Assembly: GCA_024635655.1 (NCBI GenBank)
Contig: JAGXIL010000089.1
Location: 62,001-126,000, forward strand
Source of the DNA: Gillisia sp.
Lineage (GTDB): Bacteria; Bacteroidota; Bacteroidia; Flavobacteriales; Flavobacteriaceae
DNA: 64,000 bases
Reading direction: 5' to 3'
The position numbers and the translations under genes were made by a program. The notes under the pieces were generated by a model. It saw only the letters and a list, made by a program, of their open reading frames with translations. It was not told the origin of the DNA and did no database searches. Shown here piece by piece: positions 46,501-56,075 of this stretch (positions are counted from its first letter, which is position 1; the number at the start of each line of letters is the position of its first letter).

Positions 46501-46785
46501 GCTTTTGTAATTCACATGCGACTGGTCCCCGGTTTACGAAGCAGGTGGTTCTTTAACTTAATGGCTATTGTAGCTTATGCCAGTATTATGATGACCTATT
46601 TTGGGGTGAACTTTTACCTTGCAGGTCTTCATTCCTATGCCAGCGGTGATAAGGTGATCACTCCCACATTCATATATTATTCAATAGGGGCGGTTGCCAT
46701 TCTTGGCGCCCTTTCATATTGGAAATTTCAGAAACACTACAGTAAAAAACCTAATAAACGGATCCCTGTAGAGGAACCTGTATAA
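43567..46785 (+). CDS. ccsA: Fused ResB-CcsA cytochrome c biogenesis protein
   Basis: 1072 residues. The N-terminal part (about 1-470) is ResB/CcsB-like: membrane helices with ALGTFIESWYTIETARVMIY and a large periplasmic domain. After a second periplasmic region (about 490-760) comes CcsA with several helices and the haem-handling WWD-type motif GRYWGWDPKETWALI; flanking histidines lie in MLIHVSV-like and AFVIHMRLVPG segments. Together they carry haem across the membrane and attach it to apocytochrome c (system II). The fusion is normal in Bacteroidota. It is followed by an intrinsic terminator. Confidence 0.95.
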   Translation: MQNKIASVIFSTRIMAVLFIVFSIAMALGTFIESWYTIETARVMIYNTWWFEGIMVFFVINFAGNIYRYKLHKRDKWSSLLIHLSFVLILVGAFVTRYISYEGIMPIREGETTNTFLSEKTYLTALIDGEIEGEALRRVIEKPVLLAPETENNVAIHTDYNGQPVTIEVINYIHGAEEGLILSESGDNYLQIVEAGDGDRHEHYIKEGDVANIHNVLFAYNRPTEGAVNLIVDEQEGTYKIDSPFEGDYLRMADQQEGQVVADSLQPFQLRSLYNIGGMQFVIPEPVTRGIFDIVPSDTGEMGEENAVTLRVSSGGEATTVSMLGGKGSVNPPKQVNVGGLDFYLNYGSKELELPFAIRLDDFIAEKYPGTEDNPTPSYSSFKSEVTIIEEGEGESFPYEIYMNHVLDKAGYRFFQASFDPDEKGTVLSVNHDYWGTWITYIGYTLLYLGLMLILFDKGSRFGNLKVMLDKVKKKKAKLTQVTSILLFLLLSSTGFAQDTDPEHGHIKTEKAQVDSIVKSMAVDPDHAEKFGQLVIQDAGGRMKPANTFSSELLRKLSKKNSYEGLNADQVLLSITENPALWYNAPLIYVKPSNDSIRHITGVEEGKEYLAMTDFFDRTGVYKLSPYLETAYQASVPDQFQKDFIDTDRKVNLLFSALQGEMLRVFPIPGDDNNKWVAYNDVAESNFKGMDSVYVRQILPLYMNSLREARETGDYQQANELVESINGYQKKFGAEVMPSEGKIKAEILYNKVNIFENLYKSYMLIGLLMIVFVVAQIFRESKTIKWLINGSAVIILIMFILHTAGLGARWYISGHAPWSDAYESMIYVAWATMFMGLAFGRKSNLTIASTAFVAAMVLWIAHQNWMDPSIANLVPVLDSYWLMIHVSVIVGSYGPFTLGMILGVVALFLMIMTTEKNKAKMDLNIKEITIITEMALTVGLVMLTIGNFLGGQWANESWGRYWGWDPKETWALISIMVYAFVIHMRLVPGLRSRWFFNLMAIVAYASIMMTYFGVNFYLAGLHSYASGDKVITPTFIYYSIGAVAILGALSYWKFQKHYSKKPNKRIPVEEPV

Positions 46786-46803
46786 ACTTAATTTAAATCA
46801 TTT

Positions 46804-46836
46804 AAAAATCCCTTCCTGCTACAGGAAGGGATTTTT
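46804..46836 (+). terminator. Intrinsic terminator after ccsBA
   Basis: AAAAATCCCTTCCTG, loop CTA, CAGGAAGGGATTTTT: a perfect 15-bp stem with T tract, 18 bp after the stop. Confidence 0.92.
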
Positions 46837-47042
46837 CGTTTACTGTATTTTGGATTATAGGAATAGTTGCGGCTGAAAGCCAATTACCCTTAGAGGGATT
46901 TTTAATCCAAACTCTACAGCCATCAGGTTCCTATGAAAGCACTGGTTTGTTAAGTTTTTATTCTTTCTCTTTCGTTTCAGAAAGGAGAAATGAAAAAGGG
47001 TATTTAGATCTAATATTTTTCGGTAGTACTTACACAAACTAA
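46837..47042. other. Intergenic spacer between ccsBA and fumC
   Basis: About 205 bp between two terminators. A 60-codon minus-strand frame exists but has no start context or recognisable composition. I see no RNA gene or repeat. Confidence 0.4.
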
Positions 47043-47072
47043 AAAGATCCTGCTTAATACGACAGGATCTTT
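47043..47072 (-). terminator. Intrinsic terminator after fumC
   Basis: AAAGATCCTG and CAGGATCTTT, a 10-bp perfect stem with a 10-nt loop, 22 bp after the fumC stop. Confidence 0.8.
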
Positions 47073-47094
47073 AAATTGATTTTTCAGCAGAAGA

Positions 47095-48492
47095 TTATTT
47101 CAATCCTCCCACCATATCTTTAGGTTGTACCCATTCATCAAACTCCTCTTCAGTAACATAACCCAGATTCACGGCTTCTTCTTTCAAAGTTGTACCATTT
47201 TGATGGGCAGTGTTTGCGATCTCTGCAGATTTATAATAGCCTATTTTTGTATTTAAAGCAGTTACCAGCATCAAAGAATTATCTAAATGCTCTTTGATCC
47301 TCTGGTGATTTGGCTCTATCCCCTGGGCACAATGTTCATCAAAGGAAGTACAGGCATCTCCAAGCAATTGTGCACTTTGTAAAAAGTTAGCAGCCATAAC
47401 AGGCTTAAAAACATTCAGTTCAAATTGTCCCTGCATTCCGCCGACGGTGATGGCAACATCATTACCCATGACCTGTGCACATACCATAGTTAACGCCTCA
47501 CATTGCGTTGGATTTACTTTTCCGGGCATAATGGAAGAACCGGGTTCATTGGCAGGAATGTTTATCTCACCTATTCCACTTCTTGGTCCCGATGCCAGCA
47601 TACGTATATCATTTCCGATCTTATTAAGAGATACGGCAAGCTGTTTTAAGGCACCGTGAGCTTCCACAAGGGCATCGTGGGCAGCAAGGGCTTCAAATTT
47701 ATTTGGTGCTGAAGTAAATGGAAGATTAGTGAATTTAGCAATAAATTCGGCTACCCGTTTAGAATAACCTTTAGGGGTATTTAATCCTGTTCCAACTGCT
47801 GTACCCCCCAAAGCCAGTTCTCCAAGATGCGGCAGGGTGTTTTCCAAAGCCCTAATCCCGTAATCCAGCTGGGCCACATAACCACTAAATTCCTGGCCAA
47901 GGGTAAGGGGAGTGGCATCCATAAAATGGGTACGGCCTATCTTCACCACGTTTTTATATTCTTCAGATTTTTTCTTTAATGTATTTCTCAATTTTTTTAC
48001 TCCAGGAAGTGTTACCTGCACCACTTTTTGATAAGCTGCAATATGCATTCCCGTAGGGAAAGTGTCATTGGAAGACTGGGACTTATTTACATCATCATTG
48101 GGATTAAGGGTTTTTTCACCCTCGCCAATGACCTTTCCGGCCAGTTGGTGGGCCCGGTTGGCTATTACCTCATTAAGATTCATATTGCTTTGGGTACCGC
48201 TTCCGGTTTGCCAGATAACCAACGGAAACTGGTCATCGTGTTTTCCTGCCAGGATTTCCTCGCAAACCTGTGCGATATAATCTCTTTTTTCAACAGGTAA
48301 AACTCCAAGCTCGCAATTTGTGAATGCAGCAGCTTTTTTAAGATATGCAAAACCATAAACGATCTCTAACGGCATAGAACCCGGAGCTCCTATCTTGAAA
48401 TTATTTTTAGAACGTTCGGTTTGGGCACCCCATAATTTTGAAGAAGGAACTTTTACCTCTCCCATGGTATCTTTCTCAATACGGTATTCCAT
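47095..48492 (-). CDS. fumC: Class II fumarate hydratase
   Basis: 465 residues. FumC converts fumarate to L-malate in the citric acid cycle and needs no iron-sulfur cluster. Marks are [12 protein letters not shown] at the N-terminus, [25 protein letters not shown] and the superfamily signature [15 protein letters not shown]. The C-terminus ends DMVGGLK. It is a single gene with its own promoter element and terminator. Confidence 0.97.
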   Translation of the reverse strand: MEYRIEKDTMGEVKVPSSKLWGAQTERSKNNFKIGAPGSMPLEIVYGFAYLKKAAAFTNCELGVLPVEKRDYIAQVCEEILAGKHDDQFPLVIWQTGSGTQSNMNLNEVIANRAHQLAGKVIGEGEKTLNPNDDVNKSQSSNDTFPTGMHIAAYQKVVQVTLPGVKKLRNTLKKKSEEYKNVVKIGRTHFMDATPLTLGQEFSGYVAQLDYGIRALENTLPHLGELALGGTAVGTGLNTPKGYSKRVAEFIAKFTNLPFTSAPNKFEALAAHDALVEAHGALKQLAVSLNKIGNDIRMLASGPRSGIGEINIPANEPGSSIMPGKVNPTQCEALTMVCAQVMGNDVAITVGGMQGQFELNVFKPVMAANFLQSAQLLGDACTSFDEHCAQGIEPNHQRIKEHLDNSLMLVTALNTKIGYYKSAEIANTAHQNGTTLKEEAVNLGYVTEEEFDEWVQPKDMVGGLK

Positions 48493-48512
48493 AATTATTT
48501 TCGGTTTGGTTA

Positions 48513-48520
48513 CAAATTTA
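48513..48520 (-). promoter_or_regulatory. -7 element for fumC
   Basis: TAAATTTG on the minus strand (plus CAAATTTA), perfect, 20 bp before the ATG. Confidence 0.5.
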
Positions 48521-48667
48521 CATTTTCGGAATTTTTATTGTTGTAAAATATTTACAAATTTTCGATCTTTTTTTGACGTTTTTCTGAAGAAGAAGGTGCA
48601 TCCATAAGATTTTACTTTTTTACCGGAAAATTTTAAATTAAAATTGGCAGAAGAAAATTAGAGTTAC

Positions 48668-48675
48668 TATCTTTG
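48668..48675 (+). promoter_or_regulatory. -7 element for the 61-residue membrane protein gene
   Basis: TATCTTTG, perfect, 26 bp before the ATG at 48702. Confidence 0.5.
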
Positions 48676-48701
48676 ACAAGATTATAAAATCCTGAGAAAT
48701 T

Positions 48702-48887
48702 ATGTTTGAATTTGATCAATACCTCGGCTTTTTAGCCTTCCTGTTTATTATTACTATGGGATTTTGGCTTATGATTTTTCTTGTAGCCATTGTACCTTAC
48801 TGGATTGGAGGTTCCCTTGCTGAGAATTTTAAAGAGAGAAAAGAGCAAAAACGCCGAGAAAAAGAAGCTGCTAGAAAGCTTCAATAA
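48702..48887 (+). CDS. Small single-pass membrane protein
   Basis: 61 residues: a short N-terminus (MFEFDQYLG), a long hydrophobic stretch (about 9-38; FLFIITMGFWLMIFLVAIVP is part) that could span the membrane once or as a hairpin, then a strongly charged tail (NFKERKEQKRREKEAARKLQ). It has its own promoter element and terminator, which supports a real gene. No known family is evident. Confidence 0.75.
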   Translation: MFEFDQYLGFLAFLFIITMGFWLMIFLVAIVPYWIGGSLAENFKERKEQKRREKEAARKLQ

Positions 48888-48962
48888 ATTAAGGTAATTT
48901 TCGGAAGCAGTTTTAAATAACGGTCGAAGTATTATGCAGTATTTTTTTTGACCTGTACAAAT

Positions 48963-48996
48963 AAAAAAAGGTTGTCAAATTTGACAACCTTTTTTC
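48963..48996. terminator. Bidirectional intrinsic terminator
   Basis: AAAAAGGTTGTCAAA directly abuts TTTGACAACCTTTTT: a fully symmetric palindrome between two convergent genes, serving the small membrane protein gene and the TonB receptor gene. Confidence 0.9.
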
Positions 48997-49021
48997 GTTT
49001 TAATTTTTTAGCGGTACCTAT

Positions 49022-51517
49022 TTATCCATCATACTCTCCACCTTCGTCATCTCCATTTTCTCCATTCCTGCGATCCTGATCTCTCTTTTGCTGATTGAAC
49101 CTGTATACCATGGAAAGGGTAAATGATCTTTCTCTCCACTGGAATTCACTTTGCTGCGTAAATCTTTCGGTAGAAGTAAATTGGTCTCTTTTTCTTGAAT
49201 TCAGGAGATCTCTTACGTTAAATGAAATAGTGGCATTTTCATTAAAGATGTCCTTACTCAAAGCAAGGTCAATTGAGAAAATTCCTTTTGTTTCTGTGAT
49301 AGCATTTTCCTGTGGTCCTCTGTAAAACGCATTGGTTTGCCATTCAACCTGCCCGGGAAGTGTAACCTTGGAACTAAACCTGGTGAACCAGCTGGTATTT
49401 TTAGCTCCGTAATCTATTCCGTTAAATTCTCCTTCGGTTTCGAACTGGAAGAAATTGAAACTTCCGTTTAACCTTAACCATCTTGCAGGGTTATACAAAA
49501 TCCCCATCTCTGCACCCATTCGTTCATTAGTGGCAAGATTTATAGGAATTGTTCTAATGATCTCCACCCCGTTGAAAAACTCCCCGGTTCCCTGTTGAAC
49601 TCTTTCAAATGCATCTGTTTCATACTGGTAATATACAGAAGAAGTAAAGGTAAGCTCATCCCATCTTTTTAGATAACCAATATCGTATGCACTTGCATAA
49701 GAAGGATTTAAATTAGGATTTCCCTGGAATACATTAGTTCTGCTGGCTCTGGAAGGGAATGGATTAATAAACCATCCTCTTGGCCTGTTGATCCTTCGGT
49801 TATACCCTAAAGTGATATTTTCTCTCTCGTTAAGTTCAAAGATCAAATTCAATGTTGGAAATAGCCCGAGGTAATTATTGTCAAAATCTGTGTCTATAGG
49901 AAAACCAAATTCCTGTTGTAGTTCCTCATCTGTCAAAGGGGAATCAATAGTTCCTTTAAGTTGTGTGTTTTCCAGTCTTAAACCCAGCAAGAATGAAAAA
50001 TCCCCGAATCGGGTTCCGTATTGAGTGTAAAGGGCGTTGACGTTTTCAGTATACGTAAATACGTTTGTTAAAGGACTGAATACAAGTTCGCCGGTTTCTT
50101 CATCCTCAATATCCAATTTATAATCGGTTACTGACTCTTCAAAATTCCCGCGGTATCCCGCCTCAAATTGGGTGTCTTCACCTATTGGAAGCACATAATC
50201 TACCTGTGCCAGGAACTCATTCTCAATCTCTTCAGACTGAACTTCCTCTGCCGGGAAAAAATCGTCCACTGTTCCGGTTTGATCCCGGGTAAGGATCTCC
50301 TCTACATAGGTAGGTTGATCTTCCTGATCATAACCATATTGAAAATCGGCTGTAAGCTCATGACCTTTATCATTAAATTTGTTTATGTAATTTAATGCGA
50401 ACTGGTAGCTTTTGTCCATTTCACTTTCCCTTTCAGTTCTTACCGTTTGTTGACTTAAAATATTTCCGATGTAACGGTCGGAATTTGTAGTACTGATATC
50501 ACTGTCATTTCCCATCCTAAAGAAGTTGGTCATGGTGATGGAAGACTTGTCATTTAAATAATATTCAACTCCAAAATTGGTGTTGAATCTTCTTCCCAAA
50601 CGGTCAATGTCCCTTTCTTCAACCACCCTGTCAAATTCCCCTGCATTGTAGCGGGTATCGCTGAATCCGCTACCGGGAGAAATACTGTACCTGTATCCTG
50701 TGGTATTGAAGAGGTTATATTTATCTGTTCTGAAATTCACATTTGCACTCACCCCATAAGTTTCAGGATATCCCACGTTAGTGGTCACAGATCCGTTAAA
50801 TCCAAGAGTTTGATCTTTCCTCAAAATTATATTCAGGATCCCTGCAGTTCCCTGTGCATCGTACCTTGCAGAGGGAGAGGTGATCACCTCAACCCGCTCA
50901 ATAGCCTCTGCGGGTAGTTGAGCCAAAACATCTGTTGATCCAAAGCCGGCCATTGCAGATGGTTTTCCATTGATGAGGATACGTACATTCTCATTTCCTC
51001 GAAGGCTTATTCCACCTTCCACGTCAACTGCCACAGAAGGCACATTATTTAAAGCATCTGCCACAGTTCCTCCTGCTGTTGTTAAATCTTTTCCTATGTT
51101 GTAGATCTTTTTGTCCAGCCTTACTTCAACTTCTGTAGTTTCGGCAACCACTACCACCTCATCAAGGCTGTCTGAACTTATACCTAGCTCTATGGAACCA
51201 AGATTTAAATCTGAATCTATCTGGCGATTGTTAAAGTTTTTAGTCTCGTAGGAAATATATTCAATGGCGATATTATAAGTTCCTGCCGGAACACTAAGGG
51301 CAAATTCCCCATCAATATCTGTTACACCACCATCTATAAAATCGGGATCATCTGGAGAGGTTATGGAAACTGTTGCATATTCAAGAGGAACACCCAGTTC
51401 ATCGTCTATAACTTTTCCGGAAATGGTATAGTTTTGGTTTTGTGCGTAAGAAGTAAAACTAAAGGTAAAGAACAGGAGCAGTAGCAAACTGCAGGGGTAA
51501 AACATTTTGGTGGTCAT
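49022..51517 (-). CDS. TonB-dependent receptor, flavobacterial beta-barrel family
   Basis: 831 residues with signal peptide (ending FTSYAQ). A carboxypeptidase-regulatory-like domain (about 28-115; ISGKVIDDELGVPLEYATV) is followed by a plug domain (about 135-235; DALNNVPSVAVDVEGGISLRG, RVEVITSPSARYDAQGTAG) and a long outer-membrane beta-barrel. The C-terminus is unusual in carrying an acidic, Gly-rich tail after the last strand (RNGENGDDEGGEYDG). It takes up an unknown ligand across the outer membrane with TonB energy. No SusD partner is next to it, so a glycan role is not indicated. Confidence 0.93.
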   Translation of the reverse strand: MTTKMFYPCSLLLLLFFTFSFTSYAQNQNYTISGKVIDDELGVPLEYATVSITSPDDPDFIDGGVTDIDGEFALSVPAGTYNIAIEYISYETKNFNNRQIDSDLNLGSIELGISSDSLDEVVVVAETTEVEVRLDKKIYNIGKDLTTAGGTVADALNNVPSVAVDVEGGISLRGNENVRILINGKPSAMAGFGSTDVLAQLPAEAIERVEVITSPSARYDAQGTAGILNIILRKDQTLGFNGSVTTNVGYPETYGVSANVNFRTDKYNLFNTTGYRYSISPGSGFSDTRYNAGEFDRVVEERDIDRLGRRFNTNFGVEYYLNDKSSITMTNFFRMGNDSDISTTNSDRYIGNILSQQTVRTERESEMDKSYQFALNYINKFNDKGHELTADFQYGYDQEDQPTYVEEILTRDQTGTVDDFFPAEEVQSEEIENEFLAQVDYVLPIGEDTQFEAGYRGNFEESVTDYKLDIEDEETGELVFSPLTNVFTYTENVNALYTQYGTRFGDFSFLLGLRLENTQLKGTIDSPLTDEELQQEFGFPIDTDFDNNYLGLFPTLNLIFELNERENITLGYNRRINRPRGWFINPFPSRASRTNVFQGNPNLNPSYASAYDIGYLKRWDELTFTSSVYYQYETDAFERVQQGTGEFFNGVEIIRTIPINLATNERMGAEMGILYNPARWLRLNGSFNFFQFETEGEFNGIDYGAKNTSWFTRFSSKVTLPGQVEWQTNAFYRGPQENAITETKGIFSIDLALSKDIFNENATISFNVRDLLNSRKRDQFTSTERFTQQSEFQWRERSFTLSMVYRFNQQKRDQDRRNGENGDDEGGEYDG

Positions 51518-51616
51518 AACAGGTTTTTATTGTTAGACGCCATCATTTGGTGATGGTTTAACTAAAACATTGTTAAAGAACCGTTAAATAAGGGTGTTTC
51601 AGGTAATAAGAGATTA

Positions 51617-52006
51617 TTAGCTCATTGATAATGAGTCCATGATATCGTTTGGAATTCTTCTGTTTATTCCAACATAACTATTAAATTCTGTTTCACTAAA
51701 GATTTTACGCAGTTTATTGTGTTCTTTCACCTGTACCATTTGCAAACGCCTGATTTTCTCCTGCTCGGGTTTATCAGCGTTAATGATCTCATTTTTCCGA
51801 ATGGTGAATTCAATGATGATATTTTCCAGTAGCTGGGTTTGTTCCAGGGTAAGCCCTAACTTTTCTTTCCAGGTAAAAGCGATCTCCCTGGCAATTAGAA
51901 TCAGGTCTTTTCGGTTTTTTTTACGGATGAAAATCTGGGAATACACAAAACCGCCAACTGCTATGGTTGTCAAACCTAATACTATAAGTTTGTTTTTAAG
52001 AGTCAT
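51617..52006 (-). CDS. Small membrane-anchored protein of unknown function
   Basis: 129 residues: an N-terminal transmembrane segment (LIVLGLTTIAVGGFVYSQIF) followed by a basic stretch and a helical, charged domain (ENIIIEFTIRKNEIINA). The helical part is somewhat like the periplasmic Spy/CpxP-type sensors and unnamed Bacteroidota proteins, but I cannot name a family. Located between an ArsC-like gene and the TonB receptor, 27 bp after the former. Confidence 0.7.
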   Translation of the reverse strand: MTLKNKLIVLGLTTIAVGGFVYSQIFIRKKNRKDLILIAREIAFTWKEKLGLTLEQTQLLENIIIEFTIRKNEIINADKPEQEKIRRLQMVQVKEHNKLRKIFSETEFNSYVGINRRIPNDIMDSLSMS

Positions 52007-52033
52007 AGGTGAATCTAATTTACAATACCTAAG

Positions 52034-52375
52034 TTATAAAAAATTTTCAATTTTTGAGGGGGGTCGACCAATAACTGCAGATTTTTCTTTTTCAACAATA
52101 GGTCTCTCTATAAGTTTGGGGTACCGGGAAAGTAAACTTATGATCTCATTTGGTCCAAGATCTTTACCATTATAATTTTCTTTCCAGATATTCTCCCCGG
52201 TTCTTACAAGTTGGATAGGGGTTATATTTAATTTTTCAAGCAAGGAAGATACTTCATCTTCGCTCAACGGTTCTTTAAGATATTCCCGCACCTCAAATTC
52301 TTTTCCGGATTTCTTCAAAATTTCAAGTCCTTCCCTCGATTTTCCGCACCGGGTATTATGGTAAATAGTAATCAT
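52034..52375 (-). CDS. ArsC family (arsenate reductase-like) protein
   Basis: 113 residues of the ArsC/Spx thioredoxin-like fold: ITIYHNTRCGKSREGLEIL with the catalytic cysteine, LKEPLSEDEVSSLLEKL, and the closing RPIVEKEKSAVIGRPP. It matches the glutaredoxin-dependent ArsC type in length. No arsenic pump or regulator is nearby, so an arsenate role is not supported by context; YffB/Spx-like stress functions are possible. Confidence 0.9.
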   Translation of the reverse strand: MITIYHNTRCGKSREGLEILKKSGKEFEVREYLKEPLSEDEVSSLLEKLNITPIQLVRTGENIWKENYNGKDLGPNEIISLLSRYPKLIERPIVEKEKSAVIGRPPSKIENFL

Positions 52376-52425
52376 AAATTTGCTTTTAAATTCCTGGATA
52401 TAATGAGGTGAACAGAACTAATATA

Positions 52426-53524
52426 TCAATCTTCATTCCGTTGTCCCATCATCATCAAGTAAGCCTTTAGAAACTTGTTGATATCCCCGTCCAGCACAGC
52501 TTCCACATTCCCTGTTTCTTCGGCAGTACGCACATCTTTTATTAATTTATAAGGGTGCAAAACATAGTTCCTGATCTGCGAGCCCCATTCGATCTTCATT
52601 TTTGAATCTTCGATCTCTCTTCGCTGGGCCTGTTGCTTTTGTAACTCAATTTCGTATAACTGACTTTTCAGCAATTGCATGGCTTTGGTTTTATTCTCCA
52701 GTTGCGAGCGGGTTTCTGAATTCTCAACTACAATTCCTGAAGGAGCGTGACGCAGCCGTACGGCAGTTTCAACCTTATTCACATTCTGGCCACCTGCTCC
52801 TGAAGAACGCATGGTTTCCCAGGAAATATCTGAAGGGTTTATATCAATTTCAATGGTGTCATCGGCAAGCGGATACACGTAAACAGAGGCAAAGGAGGTG
52901 TGGCGTTTAGCATTACTGTCAAATGGGGAAATACGCACCAGGCGGTGCACCCCATTCTCACCTTTCAACCAGCCAAAGGCATATTCCCCTTCAACTTCAA
53001 TGGTCACCGTTTTGATCCCGGCAACCTCCCCGGCCTGATAGTTAAGTTCTTTTACATTAAAGCCTTTGCTCTCAGCCCATCTAAGGTACATGCGCATAAG
53101 CATTTCTGCCCAGTCACAACTTTCTGTACCACCGGCACCTGCAGTGATCTGAAGTACTGCACTTAGGTTGTCACCTTCTTCTGAAAGCATATTCTTAAAC
53201 TCCAGATCTTCAATGAGCTCAAGTGCTTCCTCATTCCTTTTCTCCACATCTTCTGCAGTGGCTTCTTTTTCTTTAAAGAATTCATAGATCACCTCAAGAT
53301 CCTCTACGAGGGTTTCAGCTTTGAAGTATTGATCTACCCATTTTTTTTCAGAATTTATTTCACGCATCAATTCTTCCGCTTCTTTGGGGTGGTCCCAAAA
53401 GTCGGGGGAATAGGTTTTTTCTTCTAGATTGGAAATTTCTATTTGTTTGGCATCAACGTCAAAGATACCTCCTTAACGCTACCAGGCGATCTTTGAGATC
53501 TTTTATATGTTCTGAAGTGATCAT
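52426..53524 (-). CDS. prfB: Peptide chain release factor 2, with programmed +1 frameshift
   Basis: RF2 recognises UGA and UAA stops. The protein carries the GAGGQNVNK catalytic motif and ISPFDSN with the SPF stop-recognition triplet. The first 21 codons run from the ATG at 53524 and meet an in-frame TGA at 53461-53459. The site reads AGGAGGTATCTTTGAC: a Shine-Dalgarno-like AGGAGG, then CTT-TGA-C, nearly the E. coli RF2 site. Skipping one T (53461) and reading GAC gives a 365-residue protein, joining 53524-53462 to 53460-52426. So RF2 tunes its own amount. A frame-only search would wrongly start it at 53370. Confidence 0.95.
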
Positions 53525-53621
53525 ACTGTAATTTTAATTTGCGTAAAAATAGAATTAAACCCTCTTAATGAAAACTATTTTACAATTATTTTATAGTTTT
53601 AGCCTTCTTAAAATCATCCCT

Positions 53622-56021
53622 ATGAAACTTGTTACAGCTATTGCATTGTTCTTCAGTGTTATCATCTCTGCTAACGCCCAATTCCTGGAAAAAAAAGAGG
53701 ATCTTGAGAAATATGAAGGCTATTTTAACTTTCATTATTCTGAAAATGATGACGAGATCTACCTGGAAGTAAAAGATCTTAATAATGAATTTTTATACGT
53801 ACACTCCCTTACCACAGGAGTTGGTTCCAATGACATAGGTCTTGACCGGGGTCAATTGGGCAATGAAGCCGTGGTAAAGTTTGAAAAGGCGGGGAATAAG
53901 TTGCTTTTGGTGCAGCCAAACCTTAAATACCGGGCTGTTACTGAAAATATTCAGGAAAAGCGAAGCGTGGAAGAAGCCTTTGCCAAATCTGTTATCTACG
54001 GATTTGAGATAAAGGAAGAAAAAGACGGTACCTATATCATTGACCTTACCCCGTTTTTAATGGAAGACGCTCACGGGGTTTCATCCCGTCTTGAACGTGG
54101 CAACCACGGAAGTTTTAAGGTCAATAAATCTAAAAGTGCACTTGCCCTTAACCGCACCAAGGCCTTTCCTGAAAATGTTGAATTTGAAGCCTTGCTTACT
54201 TTTGAAGGAGAAGCCAAAAGCAGTACCCTGCGGGATGTACTTCCGAACCCTAAGAACATTACGGTTACCCAACACCATTCCTTTGTGAAATTACCGGATG
54301 ATGATTATGAAAAAAGAGAATTCGATCCGCGAAGTGGTGCTATACATATTACTTATTTTGATTATTCAACTCCTGTTTTTGAACCTATTGAAAAAAGGTT
54401 CATTACCCGTCACAGGTTGAAGAAAAAAGATCCGGAAGCAGCAGTAAGTGAACCGGTGGAGCCTATCATATACTACCTTGATCCCGGCACTCCTGAGCCT
54501 GTAAGGTCGGCATTGCTGGATGGAGCAAAATGGTGGGCAGAGGGGTTTGAGGCTATTGGTTATAAAGATGCCTATAAGGTTGAAATGCTGCCGGAAGACG
54601 CAGATCCTCTGGATGTGCGATACAACGTGATCCAATGGGTTCACAGGTCTACCCGCGGTTGGAGTTATGGCGCAAGCGTAACCGATCCCCGGACAGGAGA
54701 AATTATCAAAGGGCACGTAAGTTTGGGGAGTTTGAGAATTCGTCAGGATTTTATGATCGCCCAGGCATTAATGGATAAACCCTTTGCTGAGCGGGATGAC
54801 AACCATGATCAACTTATGGATATGGCGCTTGCCAGGATCAGGCAACTTTCTGCCCACGAAGTGGGTCATACCTTAGGATTCACCCATAACTTTGCAGCGA
54901 GTACAGATGAGGATGCTTCTGTTATGGATTATCCTCACCCCAAAATAGAATTAGAGAACGGAAACATAGATTTCAGCAGTGCCTACGAAACAGGTTTGGG
55001 AGACTGGGATAAAATAACCGTAAAATATTCCTATGCCGATGTGCCGGAAGATGTTTCAGAAAAACAATTCCTAAATTCTGTTTTAGCTGAAGCAGATGAA
55101 CGCGGACTACAATTCATTAGTGACAGTGACGCCCGGGCTACGGGTGGGGCTCACGTGAATGCGCATTTGTGGGACAACAGTAAAAATGCTTCCGAAGAAC
55201 TGGAACGGGTGCTTGAGTTGCGAAAAAAGGGAATTGAGAACTTTTCTGAAGATAATATCCGCACTGGGGAAGCTTATTCTGTTCTGGAAGATGTTTTTGT
55301 ACCGCTGTATTTTTTCCATCGCTATCAAACCGAAGCCGCTGTGAAGCAAATTGGAGGGCTTGATTACAGCTATGCTGTCAAAGGGGGTGGTCAGACTATA
55401 GTAGAGACGGTGAGTAAGGATCTTCAGGAACAGGCATTACGATCTGTTATGCTCACATTACATGCGGAAGAACTGGCTATTCCGAAAGACAAACTAAAAT
55501 TGTTCCCACCCCGGGCATTTGGATTTTCCAGATCCAGGGAATCATTTAAAAGTAGTACAGGGGTTGCGTTTGATGCATTTGGAGCACCGGCGACTGCAAG
55601 TGATATGAGTCTTTCGCTGTTATTGCATCCTCAGCGGGCGGCACGCCTTGTGCAGCAAGAAGCTATTGATAATGATCTTCCCGGTTTGAGTGAAGTGCTT
55701 GACAGGTTGCTTTCTGAAACGGTTAAACTTCAGTTTAAGGATACGTACCTGCAGGAAGTTCAGAACACCATCAATTATAATGTGTTACAGCACCTTATGA
55801 ATCTCGCTGTGCATAAAGATGCCACCTCCGGAGTAAAAGCTGTGGCAAATCATAAATTAACTGAACTGCAAAACTGGTTGCAAAGTAACCGGAAATCAAA
55901 TGCTGCAATTCACGACCAATATCTGCGTGAAATAGAACAATTCAGGAAAAATCCGGCAGAATTTAAAGCCTTGCCGGTAGCCCCACAAATCCCCGATGGA
56001 GCTCCTATAGGGAATGAATAG
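53622..56021 (+). CDS. Secreted zinc-dependent metalloprotease (DUF5117 type)
   Basis: 799 residues from the ATG at 53622, chosen because it begins the signal peptide MKLVTAIALFFSVIISANAQ; the frame's first ATG at 53568 adds 18 residues that do not look like a signal. The N-terminal half is the DUF5117-type domain (SLTTGVGSNDIGLDRGQLG). The catalytic zinc motif is HEVGHTLGFTHNF (about residue 412; HExxHxxGxxH, metzincin/matrixin-like). The C-terminus is a conserved helical domain. It is expected in the periplasm or on the surface. It is divergent from prfB and precedes the threonine aldolase gene. Confidence 0.93.
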   Translation: MKLVTAIALFFSVIISANAQFLEKKEDLEKYEGYFNFHYSENDDEIYLEVKDLNNEFLYVHSLTTGVGSNDIGLDRGQLGNEAVVKFEKAGNKLLLVQPNLKYRAVTENIQEKRSVEEAFAKSVIYGFEIKEEKDGTYIIDLTPFLMEDAHGVSSRLERGNHGSFKVNKSKSALALNRTKAFPENVEFEALLTFEGEAKSSTLRDVLPNPKNITVTQHHSFVKLPDDDYEKREFDPRSGAIHITYFDYSTPVFEPIEKRFITRHRLKKKDPEAAVSEPVEPIIYYLDPGTPEPVRSALLDGAKWWAEGFEAIGYKDAYKVEMLPEDADPLDVRYNVIQWVHRSTRGWSYGASVTDPRTGEIIKGHVSLGSLRIRQDFMIAQALMDKPFAERDDNHDQLMDMALARIRQLSAHEVGHTLGFTHNFAASTDEDASVMDYPHPKIELENGNIDFSSAYETGLGDWDKITVKYSYADVPEDVSEKQFLNSVLAEADERGLQFISDSDARATGGAHVNAHLWDNSKNASEELERVLELRKKGIENFSEDNIRTGEAYSVLEDVFVPLYFFHRYQTEAAVKQIGGLDYSYAVKGGGQTIVETVSKDLQEQALRSVMLTLHAEELAIPKDKLKLFPPRAFGFSRSRESFKSSTGVAFDAFGAPATASDMSLSLLLHPQRAARLVQQEAIDNDLPGLSEVLDRLLSETVKLQFKDTYLQEVQNTINYNVLQHLMNLAVHKDATSGVKAVANHKLTELQNWLQSNRKSNAAIHDQYLREIEQFRKNPAEFKALPVAPQIPDGAPIGNE

Positions 56022-56075
56022 TGATTAAAATTACGAAACCTACTAAATGTGCAGGAACAAAAAAATAAAATTGTG

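Noticed and set aside
46855-47037. 60-codon minus-strand frame between ccsBA and fumC
   Set aside because: It sits between two terminators, has no promoter or start signal and no protein-like composition.
53371-53380. ATG at 53370 as true start of RF2
   Set aside because: The conserved N-terminus lies upstream in two frames joined by the frameshift site.
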